NCBI RefSeq assembly: GCF_000176035.2
Contig: NC_015675.1
Location: 4,654,001 to 4,718,000, forward strand
Direction of reading: 5' to 3'
DNA: 64,000 bases
Source: Mesorhizobium opportunistum WSM2075
GTDB lineage: Bacteria > Pseudomonadota > Alphaproteobacteria > Rhizobiales > Rhizobiaceae
The translations under genes and the position numbers were made by a program. Each line of letters opens with the position of its first letter. Position 1 is the stretch's first letter. Under the pieces are notes generated by a model. That model ran no database searches. It was not told the DNA's origin and saw only the letters and a list, made by a program, of their open reading frames with translations. Of the stretch, positions 1 to 8,177 are shown piece by piece.

Positions 1-564
1 GATGGGCGTCGGCTGCGGCGCTGCGATCAGAAGGCCATCCTTCAGGCGGCGTACCGGCGCCGGCTCGTCTTCGGCAAAGGTCAGCCGGTAGTCCGTCTTG
101 GCCAGGTCCGGCAGCAGCGGCCAATTGAAGGCCGGATGCGCCCCGATCGATGCCGGCAACGGCTCGTCACCGGTGTTGCTGATCTCGAAGGTCACGCCAA
201 GCTGGCGGCTATCCAGCGTGTAGGTCACATCAAGGCGAAAGGCGAAGGGATAGCGGGCACGGGTGTCGGCATCGTCGGTGAGCACCAGCGTGCAGGACCG
301 GGAGTTCCGCTGCGCCCATGCGAACGGCTTGTCGCGCGCGAAGCCATGCTGGGTCATCGGATACGTCCGGCCACGATGGCGCAATTGGTCGCCCTTCAGC
401 CGGCCGACGATCGGAAACAGCACCGGTGAATGGCGCCGCCACTCCGGTCCGGCCTGCCACAGGAACTCAAATCCCCGCTCGTCCCGCAGTGAAACCAGTT
501 CGGCGCCCTGCCCGACTATAACAGCCGAGATGCCGTCGCTATGAAGCGTTTGGCTGTCTGCCAC
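1..564 (-). CDS. aldose 1-epimerase family protein (partial, C-terminus beyond window)
   Basis: The minus strand reads openly from about 564 to the window edge (188 codons). I translated it by hand: the N-terminal part has ELVSLRDERGFEFLWQAG, then LFPIVGRLKGDQLRHRG, MTQHGFARD and SIGAHPAFNWPL. These match the galactose-mutarotase fold, LacX-like branch of aldose 1-epimerases; the HGFAR and GAHPAF blocks carry the family's sugar-binding and catalytic histidines. It probably interconverts sugar anomers in the cytosol, but the substrate is unknown. The start is a GTG at 564 behind GAGGA; a second in-frame GTG lies at 576. The C-terminal third is cut off by the window. Confidence 0.8.
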   Translation of the reverse strand, partial: MADSQTLHSDGISAVIVGQGAELVSLRDERGFEFLWQAGPEWRRHSPVLFPIVGRLKGDQLRHRGRTYPMTQHGFARDKPFAWAQRNSRSCTLVLTDDADTRARYPFAFRLDVTYTLDSRQLGVTFEISNTGDEPLPASIGAHPAFNWPLLPDLAKTDYRLTFAEDEPAPVRRLKDGLLIAAPQPTPI

Positions 565-646
565 ATGTCCTCGCACGGTGTTGAAGGCCGGCGGTCAGAC
601 TAGCAAAAGCTCCCGGGGACTCAAGCTCCTGGGACGCAAACGAATT

Positions 647-672
647 GTGGCCGGAGGTTTCCCTCCGGCCAC
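647..672 (-). terminator. GC-rich hairpin, probable terminator of the Bax-inhibitor gene
   Basis: An 11-bp perfect stem (GTGGCCGGAGG / CCTCCGGCCAC) with a 4-base loop lies 50 bp past the stop of the gene at 721-1437. The T-tract on the minus strand is poor (AATTCGTTT), so termination efficiency is uncertain. Confidence 0.5.
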
Positions 673-720
673 CCTGCATTAAGGGCGATGATCCTCGCCC
701 TTGCCCATAGCGGACGGTGG

Positions 721-1437
721 TTATTCGCGCTCGCCGGTGAAATTCAGCAACAGCTGGAAGATGTTGATGAAGTTCAGGTAGAGCGAGAAGGCGCCGAAGA
801 CGGCGAGCTTCTGGCGCGATTCTCCGTCGAAATTCTCGGAATACTGCTCCTTGATCGTCTGCGTGTCCCAGGCGGTCAGGCCGATGAAGACGGCGATGCC
901 GATGACCGAGATGGCGAACTGCAGCGCGGTCGAGCCGAGGAAGATGTTGACGATGCTGGCGATCACCACGCCGATCAGGCCCATGATCAGGAAGGACGAG
1001 AACTGCGTCAGGTCACGCCTGGTCGTGTAGCCGTAGAGGCTGGTGGCGCCGAACATGGTGGCGGCGATGAAGAAGGTGCGCGCGATGCTGGTGCCGGTGA
1101 AGACCAGGAACACGGAGGCCAGCGACAGGCCCATCACCGCGCAGAAGGCCCAGAACATCATCTGCGCGCTTGCCGCCGACATGGTCTGCATCTTGAACGA
1201 AAACAGCATCACGAAGGCCAGCGGCGCCAGCATCACCACCCATTTCAGCGGGCTGGAGAAGATCGGCACGTAGAGCGCCGGCGTCGACGACACCATGAAG
1301 GCGACGAGGCCAGTGACCACGAGGCCAAGGCCCATATAGTTGTAGACGCGCAGCATATGCTGGCGCAGGCCCTCGTCGAAGGCGGCTCCGGTTTGGGCGC
1401 CGGTACCGACGCGATATCCCAGATTGGGCGTATTCAT
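721..1437 (-). CDS. Bax inhibitor-1/YccA family membrane protein
   Basis: This 238-residue protein is nearly all membrane. After a short cytosolic N-terminus (FDEGLRQHMLRVYNYMGLGL, typical of the alphaproteobacterial YbhL/YccA group), about seven hydrophobic segments follow. The last runs through FGAFSLYLNFINIFQLLLNF, with the charged residues before it (D near QTIKEQYSE) that are conserved in the family. Members act as inner-membrane pH-sensitive ion leak channels or modulators of FtsH proteolysis; the role here is inferred. Its RBS (GGAGAA) sits just before ATG 1437, 20 bp after the anti-sigma gene, so it could be read with the sigma/anti-sigma pair. Confidence 0.9.
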   Translation of the reverse strand: MNTPNLGYRVGTGAQTGAAFDEGLRQHMLRVYNYMGLGLVVTGLVAFMVSSTPALYVPIFSSPLKWVVMLAPLAFVMLFSFKMQTMSAASAQMMFWAFCAVMGLSLASVFLVFTGTSIARTFFIAATMFGATSLYGYTTRRDLTQFSSFLIMGLIGVVIASIVNIFLGSTALQFAISVIGIAVFIGLTAWDTQTIKEQYSENFDGESRQKLAVFGAFSLYLNFINIFQLLLNFTGERE

Positions 1438-1460
1438 TTGAGTTCTCCTTTGTGGATCGG

Positions 1461-2237
1461 TCAGTAAAGCGTTCTGGCGAGCATCTCGGCGGCACGGTCG
1501 AGGTCGTGGACGTCGCTTTTCGCGACCACCGCGTAAGCGACCTCGCCGATCTGGAAATAGGCCGAGGCAATGTCGCCCGAGGGCGCGACGGTCGGCTTGA
1601 CGACATCGAAGGTTCCCGGCCGGATGGCGAACAGCGACACCAGTCCCATATCGCCGGTATCGACAGCCATCTCGACACTTGGACCGAAGCGCGACGGATA
1701 GATCTGCACGTCGCGCACTTTCCAGTCCTTGGGCAGCGACGGCATGACAATGGCGGTCGCGGCGCGGATCTCGCCGGCGTCGTAATTGGGCGCCTCGGGC
1801 TGCGAGGGCATGGTTTCGCGCACCAGCGTCGTCCTGTGCGCCCGCACCGCCTCTTCGACATAGGCCGGCGGCTGCGGCGAAGCGACGACCTTGGTCACCG
1901 ACATCGGGCCGACAATGCCGTTTGCCAGCCAGCCGGCGGCGACGAAGGCAGCCACCGCCGCCGCACGCTGCAGCACGCCGAAGATGCGCCCTCGGGCAAG
2001 CCCCCTCTCCAGCCGCCGCGCGGCGTCAGCGGTCGCCGGCCGCGCCATGCCCTTGGAGCCGGCAAGCGCCACGCGCAGCTCGTCGCGGGTCCGCAGATCA
2101 GACATCACGCGCGCCGCCGCTTCCGGACGGGCCGACAGAAAAGCCTCGACCTCGATGCGGCGCGTGACGTCGATCTGGTCGTCGACATAAGCGTCGAGAT
2201 CGATGTCGGTGACGGGGTCGACTGCAGCGGTCGTCAT
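1461..2237 (-). CDS. anti-sigma factor, membrane anchored
   Basis: This 258-residue protein overlaps the upstream ECF sigma gene by four bases (ATGA), the usual layout of a sigma/anti-sigma pair. Residues 1-60 (DIDLDAYVDDQIDVTRRIEV onward) resemble the anti-sigma domain that binds sigma, but lack the HxxxCxxC zinc signature of ZAS proteins. A single hydrophobic segment at about residues 86-109 predicts one membrane span, with a C-terminal periplasmic domain of about 150 residues that could sense an envelope signal. It should hold the partner sigma inactive until a stimulus; the stimulus cannot be read from the sequence. Confidence 0.8.
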   Translation of the reverse strand: MTTAAVDPVTDIDLDAYVDDQIDVTRRIEVEAFLSARPEAAARVMSDLRTRDELRVALAGSKGMARPATADAARRLERGLARGRIFGVLQRAAAVAAFVAAGWLANGIVGPMSVTKVVASPQPPAYVEEAVRAHRTTLVRETMPSQPEAPNYDAGEIRAATAIVMPSLPKDWKVRDVQIYPSRFGPSVEMAVDTGDMGLVSLFAIRPGTFDVVKPTVAPSGDIASAYFQIGEVAYAVVAKSDVHDLDRAAEMLARTLY

Positions 2238-2767
2238 GACTCGCCTCCCACGATCCTGAGATGATTTTTGCCGCGCGCCGGGGCTGCGTCTTCCATCTGA
2301 CGAAGTGCTGCCCGGGCCCTGCCGATACGCGACATCAGCGTTCCCAGCGGCACACCGATGGCATCGGCCGCCTGTTGATAGGAAAGGCCCTCGATGGCGA
2401 CCAGATGCAGCGCCGAACGCTGCTCTTCCGGCAAACTGAAAAAAGCGTCGCGCACTTGCGCCAGGCGCACCGAATGCTCCTGCGGCGCCGGCGTGCTGCC
2501 GTCGGCCAGATATCCTGCCTGTTCGATGCGCGCGGCTTCCGAGCGACGCGAGCGCATGCGGTCGATGAACGTGTTGTGGACGATCGACAGCAGCCAGGCG
2601 CGCAAATTGCCGCCGGAGCGGAACGTGCCGCGCCGCTCATAGGCGCGCACCAGCGCGTCATGCACCAGATCCTCGGCGTCCGCGCCGTCGCGCGTCAGCG
2701 AACGGGCGTAGCGCCGCAGCGAGCCGAGCTGTCCTATGATGTCAAAGCGTGGCATCGACCGTTTCAT
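2234..2767 (-). CDS. ECF-type RNA polymerase sigma factor
   Basis: Region 2 is visible in LTRDGADAEDLVHDALVRAY and LRAWLLSIVHNTFIDRMRSR, and region 4 in LPEEQRSALHLVAIEGLSY followed by the helix-turn-helix AADAIGVPLGTLMSRIGRAR. Length (177 aa from ATG 2767) is normal for ECF sigmas. The start is unsure: ATG 2785 (183 aa), ATG 2767 (AGGG four bases upstream) and ATG 2755 are all in frame. The gene is translationally coupled to the anti-sigma gene and diverges from the aminotransferase gene across about 250 bp. Such pairs usually activate their own promoter, but I could not identify the promoter motif. Confidence 0.9.
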   Translation of the reverse strand: MKRSMPRFDIIGQLGSLRRYARSLTRDGADAEDLVHDALVRAYERRGTFRSGGNLRAWLLSIVHNTFIDRMRSRRSEAARIEQAGYLADGSTPAPQEHSVRLAQVRDAFFSLPEEQRSALHLVAIEGLSYQQAADAIGVPLGTLMSRIGRARAALRQMEDAAPARGKNHLRIVGGES

Positions 2768-3021
2768 GCCCTGTTTACGGAGCATGTGGGGATTTTAATC
2801 CGGTCCCTGCCAATTTTTTCGCTGGGTCCGCCTGGGGTATCGTTCTCGGCGGCCCTCGCCTCACCGGCAAAACCGGGCAACCGTCCTGTTTGTCCGATGC
2901 CGATCTCGCGGCGCAACAAGTGGCATCGCCAAATGTCGCTTTTGCCTTTGTTTTAACCGAAACCGCTGGTGAAGCGGGCTCGATTTCAGTATCACTCCGC
3001 CGCGCCAACGGAACCATAATG

Positions 3022-4206
3022 ATGTTCGAAGACCTGCAGCCCGCTCCCGCCGACAAGATCCTTGCCCTGATCGGCCTCTATCGCGCCGATCCGCGCCCCA
3101 ACAAGGTCGACCTCGGCGTTGGCGTCTACAAGGATCGCGACGGCAAGACGCCGGTGATGCGTGCTGTGCGTGAGGCGGAAAAGCGCCTCCTGAACAGCCA
3201 GGATACCAAGACCTATCTCGGCCTTGCCGGCGATACCGGCTTCAACACGGTGATGGCCAAGCTCGCCTTCGGCCCCGGCGCGGACATGACGCGCATCCGC
3301 GCGGCGCAGGCGCCGGGCGGCTCAGGTGCGCTGCGGCTGGTGGCGGAATTGCTCAAGCGGACGCGTTCGGATGCAACGGTCTGGCTGTCGGATCCGACCT
3401 GGCCAAACCATATGCCGGTGATGCGCGCCGCCGGCCTGCAGATCCGTGAATACCCCTATTTCGATGCCGGGACAGGCACTGTGCGCTTCGACGACATGCT
3501 GGCGGCGCTGCGGACGGCCAAAAGCGGCGACGTGGTGCTGCTGCATGGCTGCTGCCACAATCCGACCGGCGCCAATCTGGACGCGGCCCAGTGGGAGGCC
3601 GTCACCGGCCTGGTCGTCGAGCGCGGCCTGCTGCCGTTCGTCGACATCGCCTATCAGGGCTTTGGCGATGGCCTCGAGGCCGACGCGCTGGGCTTGCGGC
3701 TGCTGGCCGCTAAGGTTCCGGAAATGGTCGTCGCGTCGAGTTGCTCGAAGAACTTTGCCGTTTACCGCGACCGCGTCGGCGCGGCGATGATCCTGGCCAA
3801 GGACGGCGCCCAGGCCGATGTGGCGATGAGCCAGATGCTGTCGGCAGCGCGCGCCATGTATTCGATGCCGCCGGACCACGGAGCCGCGGCGGTGCGCATC
3901 GTGCTGGAGGACGCCGATTTGCGCGCCGACTGGGAAGCCGAGCTCGAAGAGATGCGCCTGCGCATGCTGAGGCTGCGTGTCCAGTTCGCCGAGGCGCTGC
4001 GCCGGCAGTCCAACTCCGACCGCTTCGACTTCGTCGCCAGCCATCGCGGCATGTTCTCGCGGCTTGGCCTCACGGAAGCGCAGGTCGAGCGGCTGCGTGC
4101 CGAGCATGGCATCTACATGGTCGGCGACAGCCGCATCAATGTCGCCGGGCTGCCCGAGGACAGCATGGACGACCTCGCCAAGGCGATCGTTTCCGTGCTC
4201 GACTGA
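3022..4206 (+). CDS. aromatic amino acid / aspartate aminotransferase (class I)
   Basis: This PLP enzyme of 394 residues is of the AspC/TyrB type. The N-terminus has the diagnostic DLGVGVYKDRDGKTPVM block. The PLP lysine is K243 in SSCSKNFAVYRDRVG. NPTGAN and FVDIAYQGFGDG provide the cofactor-binding Asn and Asp/Tyr, and an arginine near the C-terminus (SRINVAGL) binds the substrate carboxylate. It transfers amino groups between aspartate or aromatic amino acids and 2-oxoglutarate. The reading frame is open far upstream (to 2749), but the family N-terminus begins at ATG 3022 (a second ATG is at 3019). AspC and TyrB specificity cannot be told apart by eye. Confidence 0.9.
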   Translation: MFEDLQPAPADKILALIGLYRADPRPNKVDLGVGVYKDRDGKTPVMRAVREAEKRLLNSQDTKTYLGLAGDTGFNTVMAKLAFGPGADMTRIRAAQAPGGSGALRLVAELLKRTRSDATVWLSDPTWPNHMPVMRAAGLQIREYPYFDAGTGTVRFDDMLAALRTAKSGDVVLLHGCCHNPTGANLDAAQWEAVTGLVVERGLLPFVDIAYQGFGDGLEADALGLRLLAAKVPEMVVASSCSKNFAVYRDRVGAAMILAKDGAQADVAMSQMLSAARAMYSMPPDHGAAAVRIVLEDADLRADWEAELEEMRLRMLRLRVQFAEALRRQSNSDRFDFVASHRGMFSRLGLTEAQVERLRAEHGIYMVGDSRINVAGLPEDSMDDLAKAIVSVLD

Positions 4207-4284
4207 AGCGGCTCAGCTGTGGACAAGGCGCCCTCGCCGACTGACGGCGTTGGCCGCGCGACCGGCGGCGGGTTAGCATCCGCT

Positions 4285-4386
4285 AGAATGGTTCTGCGTT
4301 TCACGAAAACACAGAACCGTTCTAGCTCTCCGTTTTGACGCAATTCCGGACGGAAAACCGTTTCACACTTTTCCTGGAATAGCTCT
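4285..4386. repeat. dispersed rhizobial intergenic palindrome, full-length copy
   Basis: Two parts are visible. The first is an inverted repeat at 4285-4323, with arms around GGTTCTG and CAGAACC either side of TTTCACGAAAA. The second, at about 4338-4386, has ATTCC...GGAAT arms around GGACGGAAAACCGTTT and CACACTTTTCC. The second part recurs at 5225-5265. The element fills the gap between the aminotransferase gene and mazG. Confidence 0.75.
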
Positions 4387-4388
4387 AG

Positions 4389-5213
4389 ATGACGCCATCG
4401 AAAGACATTTCACGCCTGATCGAGATCATGGCGGCGCTGCGCGCGCCGAAGACCGGCTGTCCGTGGGACATCGAGCAGGATTTCGCGACCATCGCCCCCT
4501 ATACGATCGAGGAAGCCTATGAGGTGGCGGATGCCATCGCGCGGGGCGACCTCGACGATCTGCGCGACGAGCTCGGCGATCTCCTGCTGCAGGTCGTCTA
4601 CCACGCACAGATGGCCGAGGAGACCGGCGCGTTCGCCTTTCCGGATGTGGTCCAGGCGATCACAACCAAGATGATCCGCCGCCATCCGCATGTCTTCGGC
4701 GACGAGAGGGCCCGCAGCGCCGGCATGGCAAAGGGCATGTGGGAGAAGATCAAGGCGCAGGAGAAGGCTGAGAAACGAGACGCCCGCCTGGCGCGCGGCC
4801 TCGACCCGGAAGACAATGGCAGAGGGTTCCTGGACAGCGTTCCGGTCGCCCTGCCCGCGCTGACGCGGGCGCTGAAGCTTCAGGAGAAGGCTGCCCGTGT
4901 CGGCTTCGACTGGAGCGAGGCAGCGCCCATCCTCGACAAGATCGAGGAAGAGATCGGCGAGCTGCGCGAGGCGCTGGCCAAGGGCGATACGGCGTCGATC
5001 AAGGACGAGTTCGGCGACATGCTGTTCGCGGTCGTCAATCTCGGCCGTCACCTCAAGCTCGATTCGGAAGCCGCGCTCAGCGGCACCAACGAAAAATTCC
5101 GGTCGCGCTTCCACTATGTCGAGCAGGCCCTGGAGAAATCCGGCAGCACGCTGGAGAAGGCGACCCTGCCCGAGATGGAAGCGCTCTGGCAGGAAGCAAA
5201 AAGCGTGAAATGA
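4389..5213 (+). CDS. mazG: nucleoside triphosphate pyrophosphohydrolase MazG
   Basis: MazG hydrolyses (d)NTPs to NMP and pyrophosphate, acting as a house-cleaning enzyme. The 274-residue protein has the usual two tandem MazG domains: the first with CPWD, EEAYEVADAI and DELGDLLLQVVYHAQ, the second with EEIGELREAL and DEFGDMLFAVVNLGRHL. The acidic EExxE/ExxxD residues that bind magnesium are present in both. It starts directly after the repeat at 4285-4386, with no strong RBS in view. It is convergent with hflX, separated by another copy of the repeat. Confidence 0.95.
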   Translation: MTPSKDISRLIEIMAALRAPKTGCPWDIEQDFATIAPYTIEEAYEVADAIARGDLDDLRDELGDLLLQVVYHAQMAEETGAFAFPDVVQAITTKMIRRHPHVFGDERARSAGMAKGMWEKIKAQEKAEKRDARLARGLDPEDNGRGFLDSVPVALPALTRALKLQEKAARVGFDWSEAAPILDKIEEEIGELREALAKGDTASIKDEFGDMLFAVVNLGRHLKLDSEAALSGTNEKFRSRFHYVEQALEKSGSTLEKATLPEMEALWQEAKSVK

Positions 5214-5224
5214 GCCTATAGAGG

Positions 5225-5265
5225 TAATTCCAGACGGAAAACCGTTCTACACTTTTCCTGGAATT
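5225..5265. repeat. dispersed rhizobial intergenic palindrome, half copy
   Basis: Inverted arms TAATTCCAG and CTGGAATTA enclose ACGGAAAACCGTT and ACACTTTTC. The core is nearly identical to the second half of the copy at 4285-4386. It lies between the convergent mazG and hflX genes and may serve as a shared transcript end. Confidence 0.75.
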
Positions 5266-5273
5266 ACTGGGGG

Positions 5274-6680
5274 CTAGCCGTTGTTTTTGCGGCGCAATCG
5301 GCTTTCGATCTCTTCGCGGGCGCTGTGCGTGGCCTTGAGCGAGATGGTGGCGCTGCCGTCTTCATTGTCGGTTCGCGAGACGATATCGCCATTGCGGTAG
5401 AGCCAGTCGACAAGACCGAACTGCGCCGGCTCGATCGTCACCGTCAGGTCCTCCAGCTCGCCTGCCATCCGGGTCTCGATGATCGCCTTCAGCGCATCGA
5501 TACCCTCGCCGGTCACGGCCGATACGGCGATCGGCGGGCCCTTGCTGCCGGCAGCGCCGCCCTTTGCCATATCGGGCGCCAGCAGCCGGCTCCTGTTGCC
5601 TTCGTCGAGCTGGTCGATCTTGTTCCAGACCTCGATGACGCGCTTTGCGTCACCGGCATCGACACCGAGGTCGGCCAGGATGCGCTCGACGTCCTCGGCC
5701 TGCGCCGCCGTGTCGGGGTCCGAAATATCGCGCAGATGGATGACGAGATCGGCCTCGACCACCTCTTCCAGCGTGGCGCGGAAAGCCGCGATCAGATGCG
5801 TCGGCAGGTCCGAAATAAAGCCGACCGTGTCCGAGAGGATGATCGGAGTGCCATGCGGCAGGCGCACGCGGCGAAGCGTCGGGTCGAGCGTGGCGAACAG
5901 CATGTCCTGCGCCAGCACGTCCGCGCCGGTCAGCCTGTTGAACAGCGTCGACTTGCCGGCATTGGTGTAGCCGACGATCGCCACCACCGGGAACGGCACC
6001 TTCTTGCGCTTGGCGCGGTGCAGGTCGCGCGTGCGGCGCACGGTCTCCAGCTCGTGCTTGAGCTTGATGATCTTTTCCTGCAACTGCCGCCGGTCGGATT
6101 CGATCTGGGTTTCGCCGGGACCGCCGAGGAAGCCGGCGCCGCCGCGCTGGCGCTCAAGGTGGGTCCAGCTGCGAACGAGGCGACCCTTCTGGTAGTTGAG
6201 ATGGGCAAGTTCGACCTGCAGCGTGCCTTCCTTGGTGCGGGCACGCTCGCCGAAGATTTCGAGGATCAGCCCGGTGCGATCCAGCACCTTGGCGTTCAGC
6301 TCTTTCTCGAGGTTGCGCTGCTGCACCGGCGTCAGTGGGTGGTCGACGATGACCAGCTCCGCGTGGCGCTCCTTGACGATTTCGGCGAACTCCTCGACCT
6401 TGCCACTGCCGAGCAAGGTCGCCGGCCGCGGGTCGTTGACGGTCACGACCGCCGTATGGACCGGATCGAGGTTGATGGCGCGGGCGAGGCCGACCGCCTC
6501 GTCATGGCGCGCATCGGCCGAACGCGTCAGCCGCGGACGATTGGTCTCGTCGTCGCCGCGAGGCTGGCGGGTAAGCACCGGCACAATGACGACGGCCCGG
6601 GTCGGACCGTCGGCTTCCGTCCCGGGATGATGGGTTGGTTTTCCGCGAACGGTGGCGTCCGCGTCCTTCTCACGTGCCAA
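5274..6680 (-). CDS. hflX: ribosome-associated GTPase HflX
   Basis: HflX is a translational GTPase that splits stalled or heat-damaged ribosomes. The 468-residue protein has the N-terminal HflX domain (VDHPLTPVQQRNLEKELN, then a coiled-coil region after QIESDRRQLQEKII). The GTPase domain carries G1 GYTNAGKS at about residue 237, G3 DTVGF and G4 NKID. A C-terminal extension ends in SRLRRKNNG. The apparent start is TTG 6680, directly after the hfq stop codon, implying translational coupling. An internal start a few dozen codons in is possible, because the first 40 residues are low in family similarity. Confidence 0.93.
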   Translation of the reverse strand: MAREKDADATVRGKPTHHPGTEADGPTRAVVIVPVLTRQPRGDDETNRPRLTRSADARHDEAVGLARAINLDPVHTAVVTVNDPRPATLLGSGKVEEFAEIVKERHAELVIVDHPLTPVQQRNLEKELNAKVLDRTGLILEIFGERARTKEGTLQVELAHLNYQKGRLVRSWTHLERQRGGAGFLGGPGETQIESDRRQLQEKIIKLKHELETVRRTRDLHRAKRKKVPFPVVAIVGYTNAGKSTLFNRLTGADVLAQDMLFATLDPTLRRVRLPHGTPIILSDTVGFISDLPTHLIAAFRATLEEVVEADLVIHLRDISDPDTAAQAEDVERILADLGVDAGDAKRVIEVWNKIDQLDEGNRSRLLAPDMAKGGAAGSKGPPIAVSAVTGEGIDALKAIIETRMAGELEDLTVTIEPAQFGLVDWLYRNGDIVSRTDNEDGSATISLKATHSAREEIESRLRRKNNG

Positions 6681-6926
6681 TCAGGCGCCCTGGCTTTCCT
6701 CGCCATCGAACATTTGAACCGGCTGGCTCGGCATGATCGTGGAAATGGCGTGTTTGTAGACGAGCTGGGAGTGACCGTCACGGCGCAGCAACACACAAAA
6801 ATTGTCGAACGAAGTGACCACGCCGGTCAGCTTCACGCCGTTGATGAGGAAGATGGTGAGCGGGTTCTTGCTCTTGCGAACTGAATTCAGGAACAGGTCC
6901 TGAAGGTTTTGCGATCGTTCCGCCAT
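6681..6926 (-). CDS. hfq: RNA chaperone Hfq
   Basis: The 81-residue protein begins [18 protein letters not shown] and carries both Sm motifs: [20 protein letters not shown] then [20 protein letters not shown], which contains the YKH signature. Hfq hexamers bind small RNAs and mRNAs and, in rhizobia, control nitrogen and symbiosis genes. A longer frame up to 6986 exists, but the family starts at ATG 6926. hfq is followed without a gap by hflX, the common proteobacterial order. Confidence 0.97.
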   Translation of the reverse strand: MAERSQNLQDLFLNSVRKSKNPLTIFLINGVKLTGVVTSFDNFCVLLRRDGHSQLVYKHAISTIMPSQPVQMFDGEESQGA

Positions 6927-7070
6927 TGTTCTTGTCTTTCGCCGATCCCCTTCGGTTTGCAGCCAATGCGCCAAATTAGCCGGCACATGTCAAGCACGCA
7001 AACACCGTCTTGCCGTCAGTAACGACAAGCAGAACGAGATATATTGATGTTCATTCCACCTGAGCGGTTA

Positions 7071-7934
7071 TCAGGCTGGACTTTTTTCCGCAACGTCAAA
7101 AAAGGCCTGCCGCAACGAAAGTGTTATTGAGCCGGGGTGGCCGTTGGCGATCGGATCGCCGTCAATGGCCACGACAGGCATGGCAATCGTCGTCGCGGAG
7201 CTGATGAACGCCTCGCGTGCCGCCTTGGCCTCGGCGATGGAAAAGCCGCGCTCCTCAATCTTCAAACCGAGCTTTGCCGCCACTTCGAACATGGTGGTGC
7301 GGGTGATGCCGCGCAGGATGCCGTGGTCGGCCGGCCTGGTGACCAGGACGCCGTCCCTGGTGACGATCCAGGCGTTCGACGAGCCGCCTTCCTTGACGTT
7401 GCCGTCGGCATCCACGAACCAGGCTTCCTGCGCACCGGCCTCCTTGGCCTTCTGCTTGGCCAGCACGTTGGGCAACAGCCCGACGCTCTTGATGTCGACG
7501 CGGTCCCAGCGATTCTCCGGCACGGTGATGACGGCGATACCGCTGTCGGCCCGTTTTGCGCCGGCGGCCGGGTCCGCCTTCCTGGCGGTCACCACCAAAG
7601 CCGGCTTGGTGTCCGCCGAAGGAAAGACAAAATCGCGGCTGGCGACGCCGCGCGTCACCTGGACATAGACCAAGCCGTTGACGACATGATTGCGGTTGAC
7701 CACCTCGCGCAGGATCAGCGGCAGCACGTTGCGCGTGACCGGCCAGGCGATCGACAGCTCGGTCAGCGAGCGGTTGAGCCGGGCAAGGTGGCGCGGCATG
7801 TCGACGATGAAGCCGCGCGCCACCTCGCAGACCTCGTAGACACCGTCGGCGAATTGATAGCCACGGTCCTCGATATGCACGGAAGCGTCCGCGTGGGCGA
7901 CATAGCGCCCGTTGACATAGGCAATGCGCGGCAT
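7071..7934 (-). CDS. D-amino-acid aminotransferase-like PLP enzyme (class IV)
   Basis: This 287-residue fold-type IV aminotransferase has YVNGRYVAHADASVHIEDRG at the N-terminus and GLVYVQVTRGVASRD. The PLP lysine lies in NVLAKQKAKEAGAQEAWFVD (about residue 160), followed by the phosphate-binding loop EGGSSNAWIV and RGITRTTMFEVA. The order of blocks fits D-alanine aminotransferase better than branched-chain aminotransferase. It would provide D-glutamate or D-alanine for peptidoglycan. Its place between ntrX and hfq is conserved in rhizobia. Confidence 0.88.
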   Translation of the reverse strand: MPRIAYVNGRYVAHADASVHIEDRGYQFADGVYEVCEVARGFIVDMPRHLARLNRSLTELSIAWPVTRNVLPLILREVVNRNHVVNGLVYVQVTRGVASRDFVFPSADTKPALVVTARKADPAAGAKRADSGIAVITVPENRWDRVDIKSVGLLPNVLAKQKAKEAGAQEAWFVDADGNVKEGGSSNAWIVTRDGVLVTRPADHGILRGITRTTMFEVAAKLGLKIEERGFSIAEAKAAREAFISSATTIAMPVVAIDGDPIANGHPGSITLSLRQAFFDVAEKSPA

Positions 7935-8177
7935 TGGGGACCCCTGGGATAACTCTCGGGCTTCTGGAAACCGTTTGGAAATTCTACTCCGGCGGCGATC
8001 TGACGGCGTTTTCTGCGCTACCGTTGCTCACGGACCAAATGTCCGCTGCGCTACGGTTCTCGAAACCGCCACCATGTGACTCGCCAGAGCGAATTTCGAA
8101 ACGGTTTCTTATGCGATTCCGGCGTCGCCGTAACCGGCAAATGCTTGGCCCAGGCGCGACTGAATGGACGTCGTTCG

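Noticed and set aside
688..1467. 259-codon plus-strand frame opposite the Bax inhibitor gene
   Set aside because: It is the complement of a clear membrane protein and is rich in His, Arg, Gly and Asp, as expected of a GC-rich shadow.
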